Positions 14,650-22,467 of a DNA stretch of 29,781 nucleotides are shown one piece after another; position 1 is the stretch's first letter, and each line of letters opens with the position of its first letter. The notes below the pieces were generated by a model. It searched no databases and was not told the origin of the DNA. It saw nothing but the letters and a program-made list of their open reading frames with translations. The stretch lies in assembly GCA_002298885.1 (NCBI GenBank), contig DBMK01000076.1, forward strand, positions 1 through 29,781. Direction: 5' to 3'. Made by a program: the position numbers and the translations under genes. Source of the DNA: Anaerolineaceae bacterium UBA700. Lineage in GTDB: Bacteria > Chloroflexota > Anaerolineae > Anaerolineales > Anaerolineaceae.

Positions 14650-15624
14650 ATGAAAGCCATCATCTGCCCGAAATTTGGATCCCCCGACGTCCTGCGCCTC
14701 GCCGACGTTGAAAAACCCACCCCCAAGGACGACGAAGTCCTGATCAAAATCCACGCCACCACCGTGTGCACCGCGGACTGCGACCTGCGCGGGATGAAAT
14801 TCCCGATCTGGCTTCAGGTTCCGCTGCGCCTCTGGCTGGGCCCCCGCATGCCCAACCTCATCCTCGGGCAGGAACTGGCTGGGGAGGTGGAGGCTGCCGG
14901 CAGTGCGGTGCGCCGTTTCAAGCCCGGCGACAAGGTCTACGGGCTTGCCGGCCTGCACCTGGGGGCGCACGCCGAGTACGTCTGCATGCCCGAGAAACCG
15001 CGCGCCGGGCTGCTGGGGCCGATGCCGGCCAACCTGGCTTTCACCGAAGCAGCGCCCCTGGCCATCGGGGCGGTCGAGGCTATGTATTCCCTGAGCAACG
15101 GGGCCATCCGGCCCGGCGACAAGGTGCTGATCGTCGGCGCCGGCGGCAGCATCGGCACGTATGCCATCCAGCTTGCCCGCCACTACGGCGCCGAAGTGAC
15201 CGGCGTGGACAGCGCCGGTAAGCTGGACACACTGCGCGCCCTCGGCGCCGGCCGGGTCATCGATTACACCCGTGAAGATTTCACTAAAGGCGGCGAGACC
15301 TATGACGTCATTTTCGACGTGGTCGGCAAGAGCTCGTTTTCGGGCAGCCTGCGCTTGCTCAAGCCAAACGGACGCTACCTGTTGGGCAACCCCGGAATGT
15401 ACCAATCGTTTCGCGGGCGATGGACGGCGCCGAAAGACGGCCGGCAGGTGCTCTTCAGGCCGCCGGAACAAAGATCGGAGGACCTGGTGTTCCTCAACGA
15501 GCTCATCCAGGCGGGCAAGCTGAAAAGCGTCATCGACCGCACCTATCCCCTGGAGCAGATGGCCGAGGCGCACCGCTACGTCGATTCTGGTCAGAAGAAG
15601 GGCAGCGTAGTGATTACCGTTTAA
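14650..15624 (+). CDS. zinc-independent MDR oxidoreductase, 324 aa (block B, first)
   Basis: NAD(P)-dependent alcohol dehydrogenase/quinone-reductase-like enzyme. Starts MKAIICPKFGSPDVLRLADV. The GroES-like domain includes GQELAGEVEAAGSAVRRFKPGDKVYG. The nucleotide-binding loop is GAGGSIG (about 163-169) in VLIVGAGGSIGTYAIQLARHYGA, followed by VIDYTREDFT and YDVIFDVVGKSSF. A ligand-type TADCDLRG stretch is visible, but the four-Cys structural-zinc lobe is not. The second MDR gene follows 13 bases downstream, so they form an operon. The first 80 codons and the upstream region are duplicated at 7690-8079. Confidence 0.94.
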   Translation: MKAIICPKFGSPDVLRLADVEKPTPKDDEVLIKIHATTVCTADCDLRGMKFPIWLQVPLRLWLGPRMPNLILGQELAGEVEAAGSAVRRFKPGDKVYGLAGLHLGAHAEYVCMPEKPRAGLLGPMPANLAFTEAAPLAIGAVEAMYSLSNGAIRPGDKVLIVGAGGSIGTYAIQLARHYGAEVTGVDSAGKLDTLRALGAGRVIDYTREDFTKGGETYDVIFDVVGKSSFSGSLRLLKPNGRYLLGNPGMYQSFRGRWTAPKDGRQVLFRPPEQRSEDLVFLNELIQAGKLKSVIDRTYPLEQMAEAHRYVDSGQKKGSVVITV

Positions 15625-15637
15625 TCCCGGAGAAAAA

Positions 15638-16603
15638 ATGAAAGCGATTCTGTGCCTGAAATACGGGCCGCCGGACGTCCTCCAGGTCGTCGAGGTCGAA
15701 AAGCCAATGCCCAAGGAGGACGAAGTCCTGCTAAAAGTCTGCGCTGCGTCCGCCAATCCCCTGGACCTGCAAATTAGGGGCGGCATGGCCCGCATCTGGG
15801 GCGGGTTCAGCCGGCCCAAAGACCCGCGCCTCGGCCGGGACGTCGCCGGGCGGGTGGAGGCCGTTGGCAGCGCCGTGACCCGCTTCAAGCCGGGGGACGA
15901 GGTGTTTGGGGTGTGCAACGGCGCTTACGCCGAATATGCGTGCGCCCGCCAGAACGGGCTGGCCTTGAAACCCGCCAACCATTCCTTCGAGGAGGCCGCC
16001 ACGCTGCCGGTGGCGGGGATCACCGCCCTGCAGGGCCTGCGCGATAAAGGCCAGGTGCGGCCCGGCCAAAAGGTGTTGATTTACAGCGCCTCCGGCGGGG
16101 TGGGCACGTTTGCGGTGCAGATTGCCAAATCGTTAGGGGCCGAGGTCACCGCCGTATGTAGCCCGCGCAGCCTGGAAACGGCGCGCTCGATCGGCGCGGA
16201 CCACGTCATCGACTACACCCGGGAAGATTTCACCAAGAGCGGCGTGCAGTACGACCTGGTCCTGGCCATTAACGGCTATCATTTCATTCTTGATTACCGT
16301 CGTGCTTTGACTCCCCAGGGCGCATACGTCATGGTCGGGGCCTCCAGTGCCCACATGTTCCAGGCCCTTCCCGAGGCCCTGCTCCTGGGCCCCCTGGTAT
16401 CAAAGCAAGAGGGCCAAAAACTGGGATTCATGGGCATCGCCATAGTAACCCCTGAGGAATTGAATAATATGAAGGAACTGCTCGAAGCCGGAATGGTCGT
16501 CCCGGTCATCGACCGCAGCTACCCCCTGAGCCAGACGGCTCAGGCCCTCAATTATCTCGCTGACGGGCACGCCAGGGGCAAGGTGGTCGTCACGGTGGAA
16601 TGA
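15638..16603 (+). CDS. zinc-independent MDR oxidoreductase, 321 aa (block B, second)
   Basis: A paralogue of its upstream neighbour and, more closely, of the 9265-10239 enzyme. Starts MKAILCLKYGPPDVLQVVEV with GGAG before the ATG. The Rossmann loop is SASGGVG (about 150-156) within KVLIYSASGGVGTFAVQIAK, followed by DHVIDYTREDFTKS and YDLVLAINGYH. The closing segment, PVIDRSYPLSQTAQALNYLADGHARGKVVVTVE, is typical of the family. Substrate unknown; probably an enone or quinone reductase acting in the cytosol. Co-transcribed with 14650-15624. Confidence 0.94.
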   Translation: MKAILCLKYGPPDVLQVVEVEKPMPKEDEVLLKVCAASANPLDLQIRGGMARIWGGFSRPKDPRLGRDVAGRVEAVGSAVTRFKPGDEVFGVCNGAYAEYACARQNGLALKPANHSFEEAATLPVAGITALQGLRDKGQVRPGQKVLIYSASGGVGTFAVQIAKSLGAEVTAVCSPRSLETARSIGADHVIDYTREDFTKSGVQYDLVLAINGYHFILDYRRALTPQGAYVMVGASSAHMFQALPEALLLGPLVSKQEGQKLGFMGIAIVTPEELNNMKELLEAGMVVPVIDRSYPLSQTAQALNYLADGHARGKVVVTVE

Positions 16604-16677
16604 GTGGGGTGGCTCTTAATTAATCCGGGATGCGCCCCAAATCCCGCCAGCTTACGAGCGACCCGGGTTACAACTTT

Positions 16678-16710
16678 GTACAAATATGCAATTGGATTGC
16701 CGATTTGTAC
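16678..16710. promoter_or_regulatory. interrupted palindrome between the MDR pair and the MalT-type regulator
   Basis: GTACAAAT (16678-16685) pairs with ATTTGTAC (16703-16710), and GCAAT (16688-16692) pairs with ATTGC (16696-16700), around a TGG centre. It is flanked by an outer CAAC/GGTTG match. The site lies in the 299-bp spacer 16604-16902 and could be an operator for the regulator gene or the end of the MDR transcript. Nothing else recognisable lies in that spacer. Confidence 0.6.
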
Positions 16711-16902
16711 AGAAAAAGGTTGTGGCATCTGCTTCAACATACTTGTATAAACAGTCCAAATAATCTAAAATTAGTTGGGGATTGTCTTCCTGCAAGTTCT
16801 GAATTCAAAATGTGAAAGAAATTTACCCGCGTTGGGACCCATTTGATCCGGGCTCCTGGTGCGGTTTGCGGAATTTCCCGGGATGTGGGGTCTTGATCTG
16901 CA

Positions 16903-19650
16903 ATGGATAAAACCGACCCGATCATCAGGACGAAGCTGCGGCTGCCCTTCACCCGACCGGGACTGGTTTCCCGGCCGCGACTCCAGGAGCAGGTCGCCCT
17001 GGGGCTGCGCGGCCCGCTGACCCTGGTGACCGCCCCCGCCGGTTTCGGCAAGACCACTCTGGCGGCGTCCTGCGTCGCCGGCTGCGGGATGCCCGTGGCC
17101 TGGCTGTCCCTAGATAAGGATGACAACCGGGCGGACCGCTTCCTGACTTACCTGATCGCCGCCCTGCAGGGCGCCGACAGCCGGGTGGGCGGAGAGGCCG
17201 CCCAACTGATGGCCGGTATGCCACCGGCGCCGCCGGAAGCGGTGCTGGCCAGCCTGGTCAACGACCTGGACGGCGCTGTCGCGGAGATGGTGCTGGTGCT
17301 GGACGATTACCAGTTCATCAGCAGCCAGGCTGTACACGACGAGATGGCTTTTCTGCTCGAGCATTTTCCCAATACACTGCACCTTGTGATTGCCAGCCGC
17401 TCCGACCCCCCGCTGCCCATCGCCCGCCTTCGGGCGCGCGGCCAGGTGGTTGAGCTGCGCTCCGCCGACCTCAGCTTTACCCAGCCCGAAGCGGCCCAAT
17501 TTTTGAACGACGTAATGGGCCTCAGCCTGGATGCAGAAATGGTGGCAACGCTCGAGGAACGCACGGAAGGCTGGGTGGCCGGCCTGCAGATGGCTGCCCT
17601 CTCCATGCGCGACCGCAAAGACGTGTTTGGGTTCATCGAGGGCTTCTCGGGCACCAACCGCTATATCCTGGACTACCTGCTGGAAGAAGTCCTCGCCAGC
17701 CAGCCCCCGGAGATCCAGCGTTTTCTGGTGTCAACATCGATTTTGGAGCGCCTGACGGCACCCTTGTGTGATTTTATTATCGAGAGTAGAGAGTCGAGAG
17801 TAGAGAGTAGTGACGAATCTCGGCTCTCGACTCTCTACTCTCGATTCTCTACTCTCTACTCTCCACTCTCTACTCTCCATTCTCGCCCTATTCTTGACTA
17901 CCTTGAAAAGGCCAACCTCTTTCTCATTCCCCTGGACGACGAGCGCACCTGGTACCGCTACCACCACCTGTTTGCCGACCTGCTCAGGGCCCGCCTGCAA
18001 CAGACGGACGCCGCTTCGCTCCCCGGCCTGCACCAGCGTGCTTCCGCCTGGCTGGAGCAGAATGGCTTGATCCCCGAGGCGGTCTACCACCTGCTGGCGG
18101 CTCACGAAGAAGACCAGGCAGCCGGCCTGATCGAGCGCTACACCCCCGCCCATTGGGCCAACAGCGATCTTTCGGTCATTCAGATGGCCGATAGCCTGCC
18201 GCCTGAAATGCTCCTTACGCGTCCTAAGATCGGCGTTTACCAGGTCTGGTACCTCATCCTCCAGGGACAGATTGAAAAAGTCCTCCCGCTGTTGAAGGAC
18301 ATGCTCCGGTTGTATGGCGGCCCGGGCGCGCCCCCTGACTTGAAGTGGATCGGAACGTTCGCACTGTTAACTTTGATTTTTCTGACGCCCCCGTCAGCGG
18401 CCGGCGACCTGGGTCCCTTCCCGGGCGAAGAGGTGCTGGATGACATCCCGGCTGGCGAGCCGGTGCTGCGGGATGCCGCTAACATTCTATATGGGATGGC
18501 CCTGGGACGGCGGGACGAGCTCGACCACGCCGCCGATTTCTCGCTCAGGTATATCCAGAAAGATAAGCTGCTCCACGGGGCGCTGGCCATCCCCACCCTG
18601 GTGCCTTTCCTGGCCACTATTTACATCTTCCAGGGCCGCTTGCACGCCGCCGCTGCCCTGTGCCGTGAATTTCTGGAGCCGATTAAAGAACGCGGCATCC
18701 GCGTCTCCACCGCCGGCAATCTGGACGTTCTGATAGGGGGCGTGCTGCTCGATTGGAACTATCTGGATGAAGCCGAGAAATACCTGCGCGAGGGAATGCG
18801 CGCCAACGAGCCCTGGGGGAATATCATGACCGACGCCTTCGGGATGCTGGCCCTGGCGCAAGTCCTCAAATCGAAGGGGGATTACGCCGGGGCGCTGCAG
18901 ATCGTGGATAAGTTCGAAGCCCGTCTGCAGGGAAAAAACCGGCCGTCCGAGTTTTCCGAGGACTTCCGCACCCTGCGCGTCCAGGTACAGCTCGCCGGCG
19001 GGGAAATGCAGGCCGCGTTCCGTTGGGCGGACCAGGTCCTGCAATCCGAGGACTACCATCTCTACCCGCAGTTTTACCGGGTCACCCTGGCCCGCATCCG
19101 CCTGGCGCAGGCCCGCTACGCCGAGGTGGAAGAGCTGCTGGCCGACCCGTCCGCGCTGCACCTGGCTGGCAACCGGCTGCTCAGGCAGCTCGAATCCAGC
19201 CTGCTCCTGGCCGCCGCGGCCGCCGGGCAGCAGCGCCTGCCGCAGGCCTTTGCATTGCTCGAATCCGCCCTGGCCCTGGCCGAGCCGGAGGAATACATGC
19301 GCGTCTTCCTGGACGTCGGCGAACCGGTGCGAGACCTGCTGGCGGCCTACCTGCGCACGGAGCGCCCCGCCCACAAGCCCTACGCCCAGAAACTGCTGGA
19401 GGCGTTCTCGCCTTCGGGCGCTGCGGCGCCCGGCGCCCAACCGGGCGGGCTGGTCGAGCCGCTTTCGGAGCGCGAGCTGGAAGTGCTGCGCCTGATGGCA
19501 CTGGGCCGGACCAACCAGGATATCGCCCGGCAGCTCGTGGTGGCCCGGGGTACCATCAAAGCTCACGCCGCCAGCATCTTCCGCAAGCTCGACGTCAACA
19601 ACCGCACCGCAGCCGTTGCCGTCGCCCGGCAGCTCGGCATCCTTTCCTAA
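16903..19650 (+). CDS. MalT-type LuxR transcriptional regulator, 915 aa, with an in-frame repeat insertion (block B)
   Basis: A paralogue of the 11645-14416 regulator with the same plan. Walker A is APAGFGKT (44-51) and Walker B MVLVLDD (129-135), followed by HLVIASRSDPPLPIARLRAR. A TPR-like middle comes next, then a C-terminal LuxR HTH (about 850-915): LSERELEVLRLMALGRTNQD, then a recognition-helix region VVARGTIKAHAASIFRKLDV. At residues about 293-327 a Ser/Arg/Leu-rich block is encoded by the GAGAGTAGAGAGT repeat at 17781-17885. The paralogue has only a short variable loop there, between LCD and the LE-x-IERANLF / LDYLEKANLF helix. The reading frame is intact on both sides. The start at 16903 lacks a strong Shine-Dalgarno. 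Confidence 0.92.
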   Translation: MDKTDPIIRTKLRLPFTRPGLVSRPRLQEQVALGLRGPLTLVTAPAGFGKTTLAASCVAGCGMPVAWLSLDKDDNRADRFLTYLIAALQGADSRVGGEAAQLMAGMPPAPPEAVLASLVNDLDGAVAEMVLVLDDYQFISSQAVHDEMAFLLEHFPNTLHLVIASRSDPPLPIARLRARGQVVELRSADLSFTQPEAAQFLNDVMGLSLDAEMVATLEERTEGWVAGLQMAALSMRDRKDVFGFIEGFSGTNRYILDYLLEEVLASQPPEIQRFLVSTSILERLTAPLCDFIIESRESRVESSDESRLSTLYSRFSTLYSPLSTLHSRPILDYLEKANLFLIPLDDERTWYRYHHLFADLLRARLQQTDAASLPGLHQRASAWLEQNGLIPEAVYHLLAAHEEDQAAGLIERYTPAHWANSDLSVIQMADSLPPEMLLTRPKIGVYQVWYLILQGQIEKVLPLLKDMLRLYGGPGAPPDLKWIGTFALLTLIFLTPPSAAGDLGPFPGEEVLDDIPAGEPVLRDAANILYGMALGRRDELDHAADFSLRYIQKDKLLHGALAIPTLVPFLATIYIFQGRLHAAAALCREFLEPIKERGIRVSTAGNLDVLIGGVLLDWNYLDEAEKYLREGMRANEPWGNIMTDAFGMLALAQVLKSKGDYAGALQIVDKFEARLQGKNRPSEFSEDFRTLRVQVQLAGGEMQAAFRWADQVLQSEDYHLYPQFYRVTLARIRLAQARYAEVEELLADPSALHLAGNRLLRQLESSLLLAAAAAGQQRLPQAFALLESALALAEPEEYMRVFLDVGEPVRDLLAAYLRTERPAHKPYAQKLLEAFSPSGAAAPGAQPGGLVEPLSERELEVLRLMALGRTNQDIARQLVVARGTIKAHAASIFRKLDVNNRTAAVAVARQLGILS
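17781..17885. repeat. GAGAGTAGAGAGTCGAG-type repeat inside the regulator gene
   Basis: A perfect 20-base inverted repeat (17781-17800 with 17824-17843, built of GAGAGTAGAGAGTCGAG units) is followed by tandem CTCTCTACT / CTCTCCACT / CTCTCCATT units to 17885. It is about 105 bp long and keeps the frame open, coding for ESRESRVES and LSTLYSRFSTLYSPLSTLHS. Base composition and periodicity are unlike the surrounding gene. Confidence 0.88.
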
Positions 19651-19696
19651 CCCCCCTTTCGCAAAAAATAAACCCTGCAAGTAACCCCTGGATACA

Positions 19697-19714
19697 CCCG
19701 CAGGTGGATGCGGG
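19697..19714 (+). terminator. weak candidate terminator after the block B regulator
   Basis: CCCGCA (19697-19702) and TGCGGG (19709-19714) form a six-base-pair stem with a six-base loop, followed by CTTGTTT. The stem is short and the T-run imperfect, so termination would be partial. The rest of 19651-19767 is a leader for the toast-rack gene. Confidence 0.35.
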
Positions 19715-19767
19715 CTTGTTTGGCGCGCCTTAAACTATGGCTAGAAATTATTCAGAAGGAGAAAAAA

Positions 19768-20553
19768 ATGACTACGGTAAGTGTTGGTTCTACAAGGAAG
19801 CCGCGTGTGCTCCTGATCGTCCTGTTTGTCGTCCTGGTCTTGTTGGTTGGCGGGGCGGCTGGCATTGCCTTATTGGGGAACAGCGCCGGCGGCAATGTGC
19901 TCACCCAGAACCTGTCGGAGCCCGTCGGGAATGCGACGAGCGCCAGGGTCGAAATCAATGCCGGCACCGGCAACCTGGTGATCGACCGGCTCAGCAGCGG
20001 CGAGCCGGTGCTGGCAAGCGGCACACTGCAGTACCAGGAAAATCAGGGCCAGCCCATCCGCTCGGTGGATACGAGCAGCGGCCAGGCCACCTTCACCCTC
20101 AAGGCGAGCGGTATCGGCAAGCCCGGGTCTGGTTTGCCCTGGGAAGCCTGCAACGGCGAGACCGATTGGCAGGTACACCTTAACCCCGCCGTGCAGTCCG
20201 ACATCACCGCCCACAGTGACGGCGGCAATGTCAAGCTGGACCTCACCGGCATGGTGGTCACCCGCATCGCGGCTGACACCGGCGGCGGCAACGTGGACGT
20301 GGTCGTGCCCCAGAGCGCGGCCGCCCTCAGCGTAACCGCCAAATCGGGCGCCGGCAACGTGACCGTGTCCGTCCCGAACAGCGCCGCCGTCCGGATTCAC
20401 GCCAGCACCGGGTTGGGCAGCGTGATCGTGGATCCGCGGTTCGACAAAATTGACGGCAGCACCTACCAGTCGCCAGACTACGACGGTGCGGCCGATAAGA
20501 TCGAGATCACTCTCGAAAGCGGCGCTGGCAACGTCAGCGTCACCACGTACTAG
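19768..20553 (+). CDS. membrane-anchored toast-rack/DUF4097-like protein, 261 aa
   Basis: The ATG at 19768 follows an AGAAGGAG site; an in-frame upstream start (19708) lacks support. After a short basic N-terminus (TRKPR), one transmembrane helix, VLLIVLFVVLVLLVGGAAGI (about 14-33), anchors the protein. The rest is a right-handed beta-helix-like domain made of repeats: INAGTGNLVIDRL, AHSDGGNVKLDLTG, ADTGGGNVDVVVP, AKSGAGNVTVSVP, LESGAGNVSV. The GxGNV repeats are typical of toast-rack/LiaF C-terminal and DUF4097 proteins, which sit outside the membrane in envelope-stress and adhesin-like contexts. It is followed 16 bases later by its soluble paralogue. Confidence 0.88.
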   Translation: MTTVSVGSTRKPRVLLIVLFVVLVLLVGGAAGIALLGNSAGGNVLTQNLSEPVGNATSARVEINAGTGNLVIDRLSSGEPVLASGTLQYQENQGQPIRSVDTSSGQATFTLKASGIGKPGSGLPWEACNGETDWQVHLNPAVQSDITAHSDGGNVKLDLTGMVVTRIAADTGGGNVDVVVPQSAAALSVTAKSGAGNVTVSVPNSAAVRIHASTGLGSVIVDPRFDKIDGSTYQSPDYDGAADKIEITLESGAGNVSVTTY

Positions 20554-20569
20554 AGCACGAGGAGGTGCA

Positions 20570-21241
20570 ATGATGGCTAAGAAAGTTCTCACCCAGACCC
20601 TGTCGCAGCCGCTCGACGGCGCGGCGAAAGCAAAATTCGATATCTACGCCGGCTCCGGCAACCTGGCAATCGACGGGCTGCGCGGCGGCGAGCCGGTGCT
20701 GGCCAGCGGCGAGCTGGAGTACATTGAAAATCAGGTCCCGCCCGCCTGGTCGGTCGACACGAACGGCGGACAGGCCAACCTCACCCTGAAGGCGGATGGC
20801 TACAACCGGCCCTGGTTGCGCATGCCCTGGCAGGCCTGCAATGGGGCAACCGAGTGGCGCATCCACCTCAACCCCGGCGTGCAGTCCGATGTCATCGCCC
20901 GCAGTGGCGGCGGCAACGTGAAGCTGGACTTTGGCGGCACGGCCGTCACCCGCGTCCTCGCCGAGACCGGCGGGGGCAACATGGACGTGGTCCTGCCCGA
21001 CCGGGCTGAAAACCTCAGCGTGGTCGCCAAATCGGGCGCCGGCAACGTGTCCGTACTCCTCCCGAACGGCTTCGCCGCAAGGATTCACGCCACCACCGGC
21101 ATGGGCAAGGTGATTATGGACACACGGTTCAGCAAGATCGATAAGAATACGTACCAGTCGCCCGACTACGACACCGCGGCCAAAAAAGCAGAGATCACCC
21201 TCAGCAGCGGCGCAGGCAACGTCAGCGTCAACACGAAGTAA
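20570..21241 (+). CDS. toast-rack/DUF4097-like protein without membrane anchor, 223 aa
   Basis: A tandem paralogue of the preceding gene. It starts MMAKKVLTQTLSQPLDGAAK at 20570, with GAGGAGGTGC eight bases before. It keeps all GxGNV repeats (IYAGSGNLAIDGL, ARSGGGNVKLDFG, AETGGGNMDVVLP, AKSGAGNVSVLLP, LSSGAGNVSV) and the closing TYQSPDYDTAAKKAEITL segment, but has no signal peptide or transmembrane helix. It is therefore predicted to be cytosolic. It could pair with the anchored form across the membrane only if exported by other means, or act as a soluble, differently localised version. Translation is probably coupled to the upstream gene. Confidence 0.88.
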   Translation: MMAKKVLTQTLSQPLDGAAKAKFDIYAGSGNLAIDGLRGGEPVLASGELEYIENQVPPAWSVDTNGGQANLTLKADGYNRPWLRMPWQACNGATEWRIHLNPGVQSDVIARSGGGNVKLDFGGTAVTRVLAETGGGNMDVVLPDRAENLSVVAKSGAGNVSVLLPNGFAARIHATTGMGKVIMDTRFSKIDKNTYQSPDYDTAAKKAEITLSSGAGNVSVNTK

Positions 21242-21257
21242 GGTTTATTCTTTCTAT

Positions 21258-21293
21258 GTGGTTTTTTCGCTGCGTTCGCAGCGAAAAAACCAC
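21258..21293. repeat. 16-bp perfect inverted repeat between toast-rack and small-protein genes
   Basis: GTGGTTTTTTCGCTGC (21258-21273) pairs perfectly with GCAGCGAAAAAACCAC (21278-21293) around a GTTC loop. The A/T blocks lie inside the stem with T6 on the left and A6 on the right, the reverse of a canonical intrinsic terminator, so the T-run does not follow the GC stem. It may stabilise or pause the transcript, or bind a regulator of the downstream genes. Confidence 0.75.
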
Positions 21294-21330
21294 AAGTTTA
21301 TCAAAAAGACTAAATTTGAGGAGAGCTGTT

Positions 21331-21573
21331 ATGCCGGAATACTACGAGATCAAAATCAAAGGCCGCCTGGATCCGCGCTGGTCGGATTGGTTTGCGGGCG
21401 TTAACCTGACCCACCTGGAAGGGGATGTAACCCTCCTTTCCGGCATGCTGCCTGACCAGGCTGCGCTCCACGGCGTGCTCGAGCGCATCCGTGACCTCAA
21501 TTTGAAATTGATCTCGGTAAATTGCGGGGGTTCGGAAACTCCATGTTCAGATCGGGAAGGAAAGCCATCATGA
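21331..21573 (+). CDS. small WFxGL-type conserved protein, 80 aa (block B)
   Basis: Starts MPEYYEIKIKGRLDPRW at 21331 after GAGGAGAG. The core YEIKIKGRLDPRWSDWFAGV, DVTLLSGMLPDQAALHGVLE and RIRDLNLKLISV aligns with the block A protein over its whole length. The C-terminal tail (GGSETPCSDREGKPS) is short and polar. Its stop overlaps the start of the next gene by four bases (ATGA at 21570-21573), so it is translationally coupled to a TIGR01777 oxidoreductase. Function unknown. Confidence 0.86.
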   Translation: MPEYYEIKIKGRLDPRWSDWFAGVNLTHLEGDVTLLSGMLPDQAALHGVLERIRDLNLKLISVNCGGSETPCSDREGKPS

Positions 21574-22448
21574 AAATCTTAATCTCAGGTTCGAACGGAT
21601 TGGTTGGGACGGCTGTGACCCGTCAATTGATGGAATTTGGTTACGAAGTCATCCGCCTGGTCAGGCATACTCCCGGCCCTGGCGAAGTCTGGTGGGACCC
21701 GGACGCCGGCGAAATTGACAGGGCCGGTCTGGAGGGCTTCGACGGCGTCGTCCACCTGGCCACGATGCCCTGGCCGGAGCGCTGGACGGCAGAAGCCAAA
21801 GACGCCATCCGCGCCAACCGCCTGGGGACGAACGGTTTGCTGGCCGAGTCGCTGGCTGCGTGCGAGCGCAAACCCCGGGTGCTCATCTGCGCCTCCGGGA
21901 TGGGGTACTACCCATCATCCGGCGACACCGTCCTGACCGAGAACAGCCCCGCCGGGACGAGCTTCCTCGCCCGGCTCCAGCAGGATGGCGAGGCGGCTAC
22001 TGCCCCGGCAAGCGAAGCCGGGATCCGGGTGGTGAATCTGCGCATCCCGCCGGTTTTGGGCGGGCCTGCCTTGCAGCGCTTGGGTTTCCAGGCTGGCGAC
22101 GGGCAGCAGTGGGAAAGCTGGATCGGGCTGGATGAGCTGGCTTCTATCATCGAATTTGCCCTGCGGACCGAAAGCCTGGCAGGGCCGGTCAACGCGGTCA
22201 GCCCCAACCCGCTGCGTAATGCCGAGTTTGCCGCCTCTGCGACCCAGGCCTTGGGGCTCAAACCGGGGGGCGCCATGCCCGCCTTGGTGGTGCGCCAGTT
22301 GATGGGCGAGATGGGCGAGGAATTCATCCTGGCCAGCCGGCGCATCCAGCCGGCTAAACTCCTTGCCGCCGGTTACCGGTTTCGTTTCCCGGAACTCGAA
22401 CAGGCATTGCGGCATGAAGCGGAAGGGGCGAGAATAACAGATCATTAG
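21570..22448 (+). CDS. TIGR01777-family NAD(P)-binding oxidoreductase, 292 aa
   Basis: An extended-SDR/epimerase-like protein of the YfcH group. It starts MKILISGSNGLVGTAVTRQL at 21570 with GGGAAGGAAAG upstream. The glycine motif GSNGLVG (7-13) binds the cofactor, followed by GFDGVVHLATMPWPERW. The C-terminal DUF1731-type segment is visible as PALVVRQLMGEMGEEFILAS and QPAKLLAAGYRFRFPELEQA. The substrate is not known for the family. It overlaps the small WFxGL gene by four bases and lies 19 bases before the hydrolase start, so they form one operon. Confidence 0.92.
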   Translation: MKILISGSNGLVGTAVTRQLMEFGYEVIRLVRHTPGPGEVWWDPDAGEIDRAGLEGFDGVVHLATMPWPERWTAEAKDAIRANRLGTNGLLAESLAACERKPRVLICASGMGYYPSSGDTVLTENSPAGTSFLARLQQDGEAATAPASEAGIRVVNLRIPPVLGGPALQRLGFQAGDGQQWESWIGLDELASIIEFALRTESLAGPVNAVSPNPLRNAEFAASATQALGLKPGGAMPALVVRQLMGEMGEEFILASRRIQPAKLLAAGYRFRFPELEQALRHEAEGARITDH

Positions 22449-22467
22449 ATTAGTCAGGATGACCTCC

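Noticed and set aside
14614..15918. A 434-codon antisense reading frame, and similar long antisense frames at 2898-4079, 18487-19680 and 23572-24927
   Set aside because: They lie opposite clear, family-matched genes in GC-rich DNA, have low-complexity composition and no initiation signal; they are shadows.
17781..17885. Possible small CRISPR array or tandem-repeat locus
   Set aside because: Units are short, contiguous and lack spacers of constant length; the block lies inside an open gene.
21258..21293. Canonical rho-independent terminator
   Set aside because: The T-run is on the wrong side of the GC stem and no T-tract follows the hairpin.
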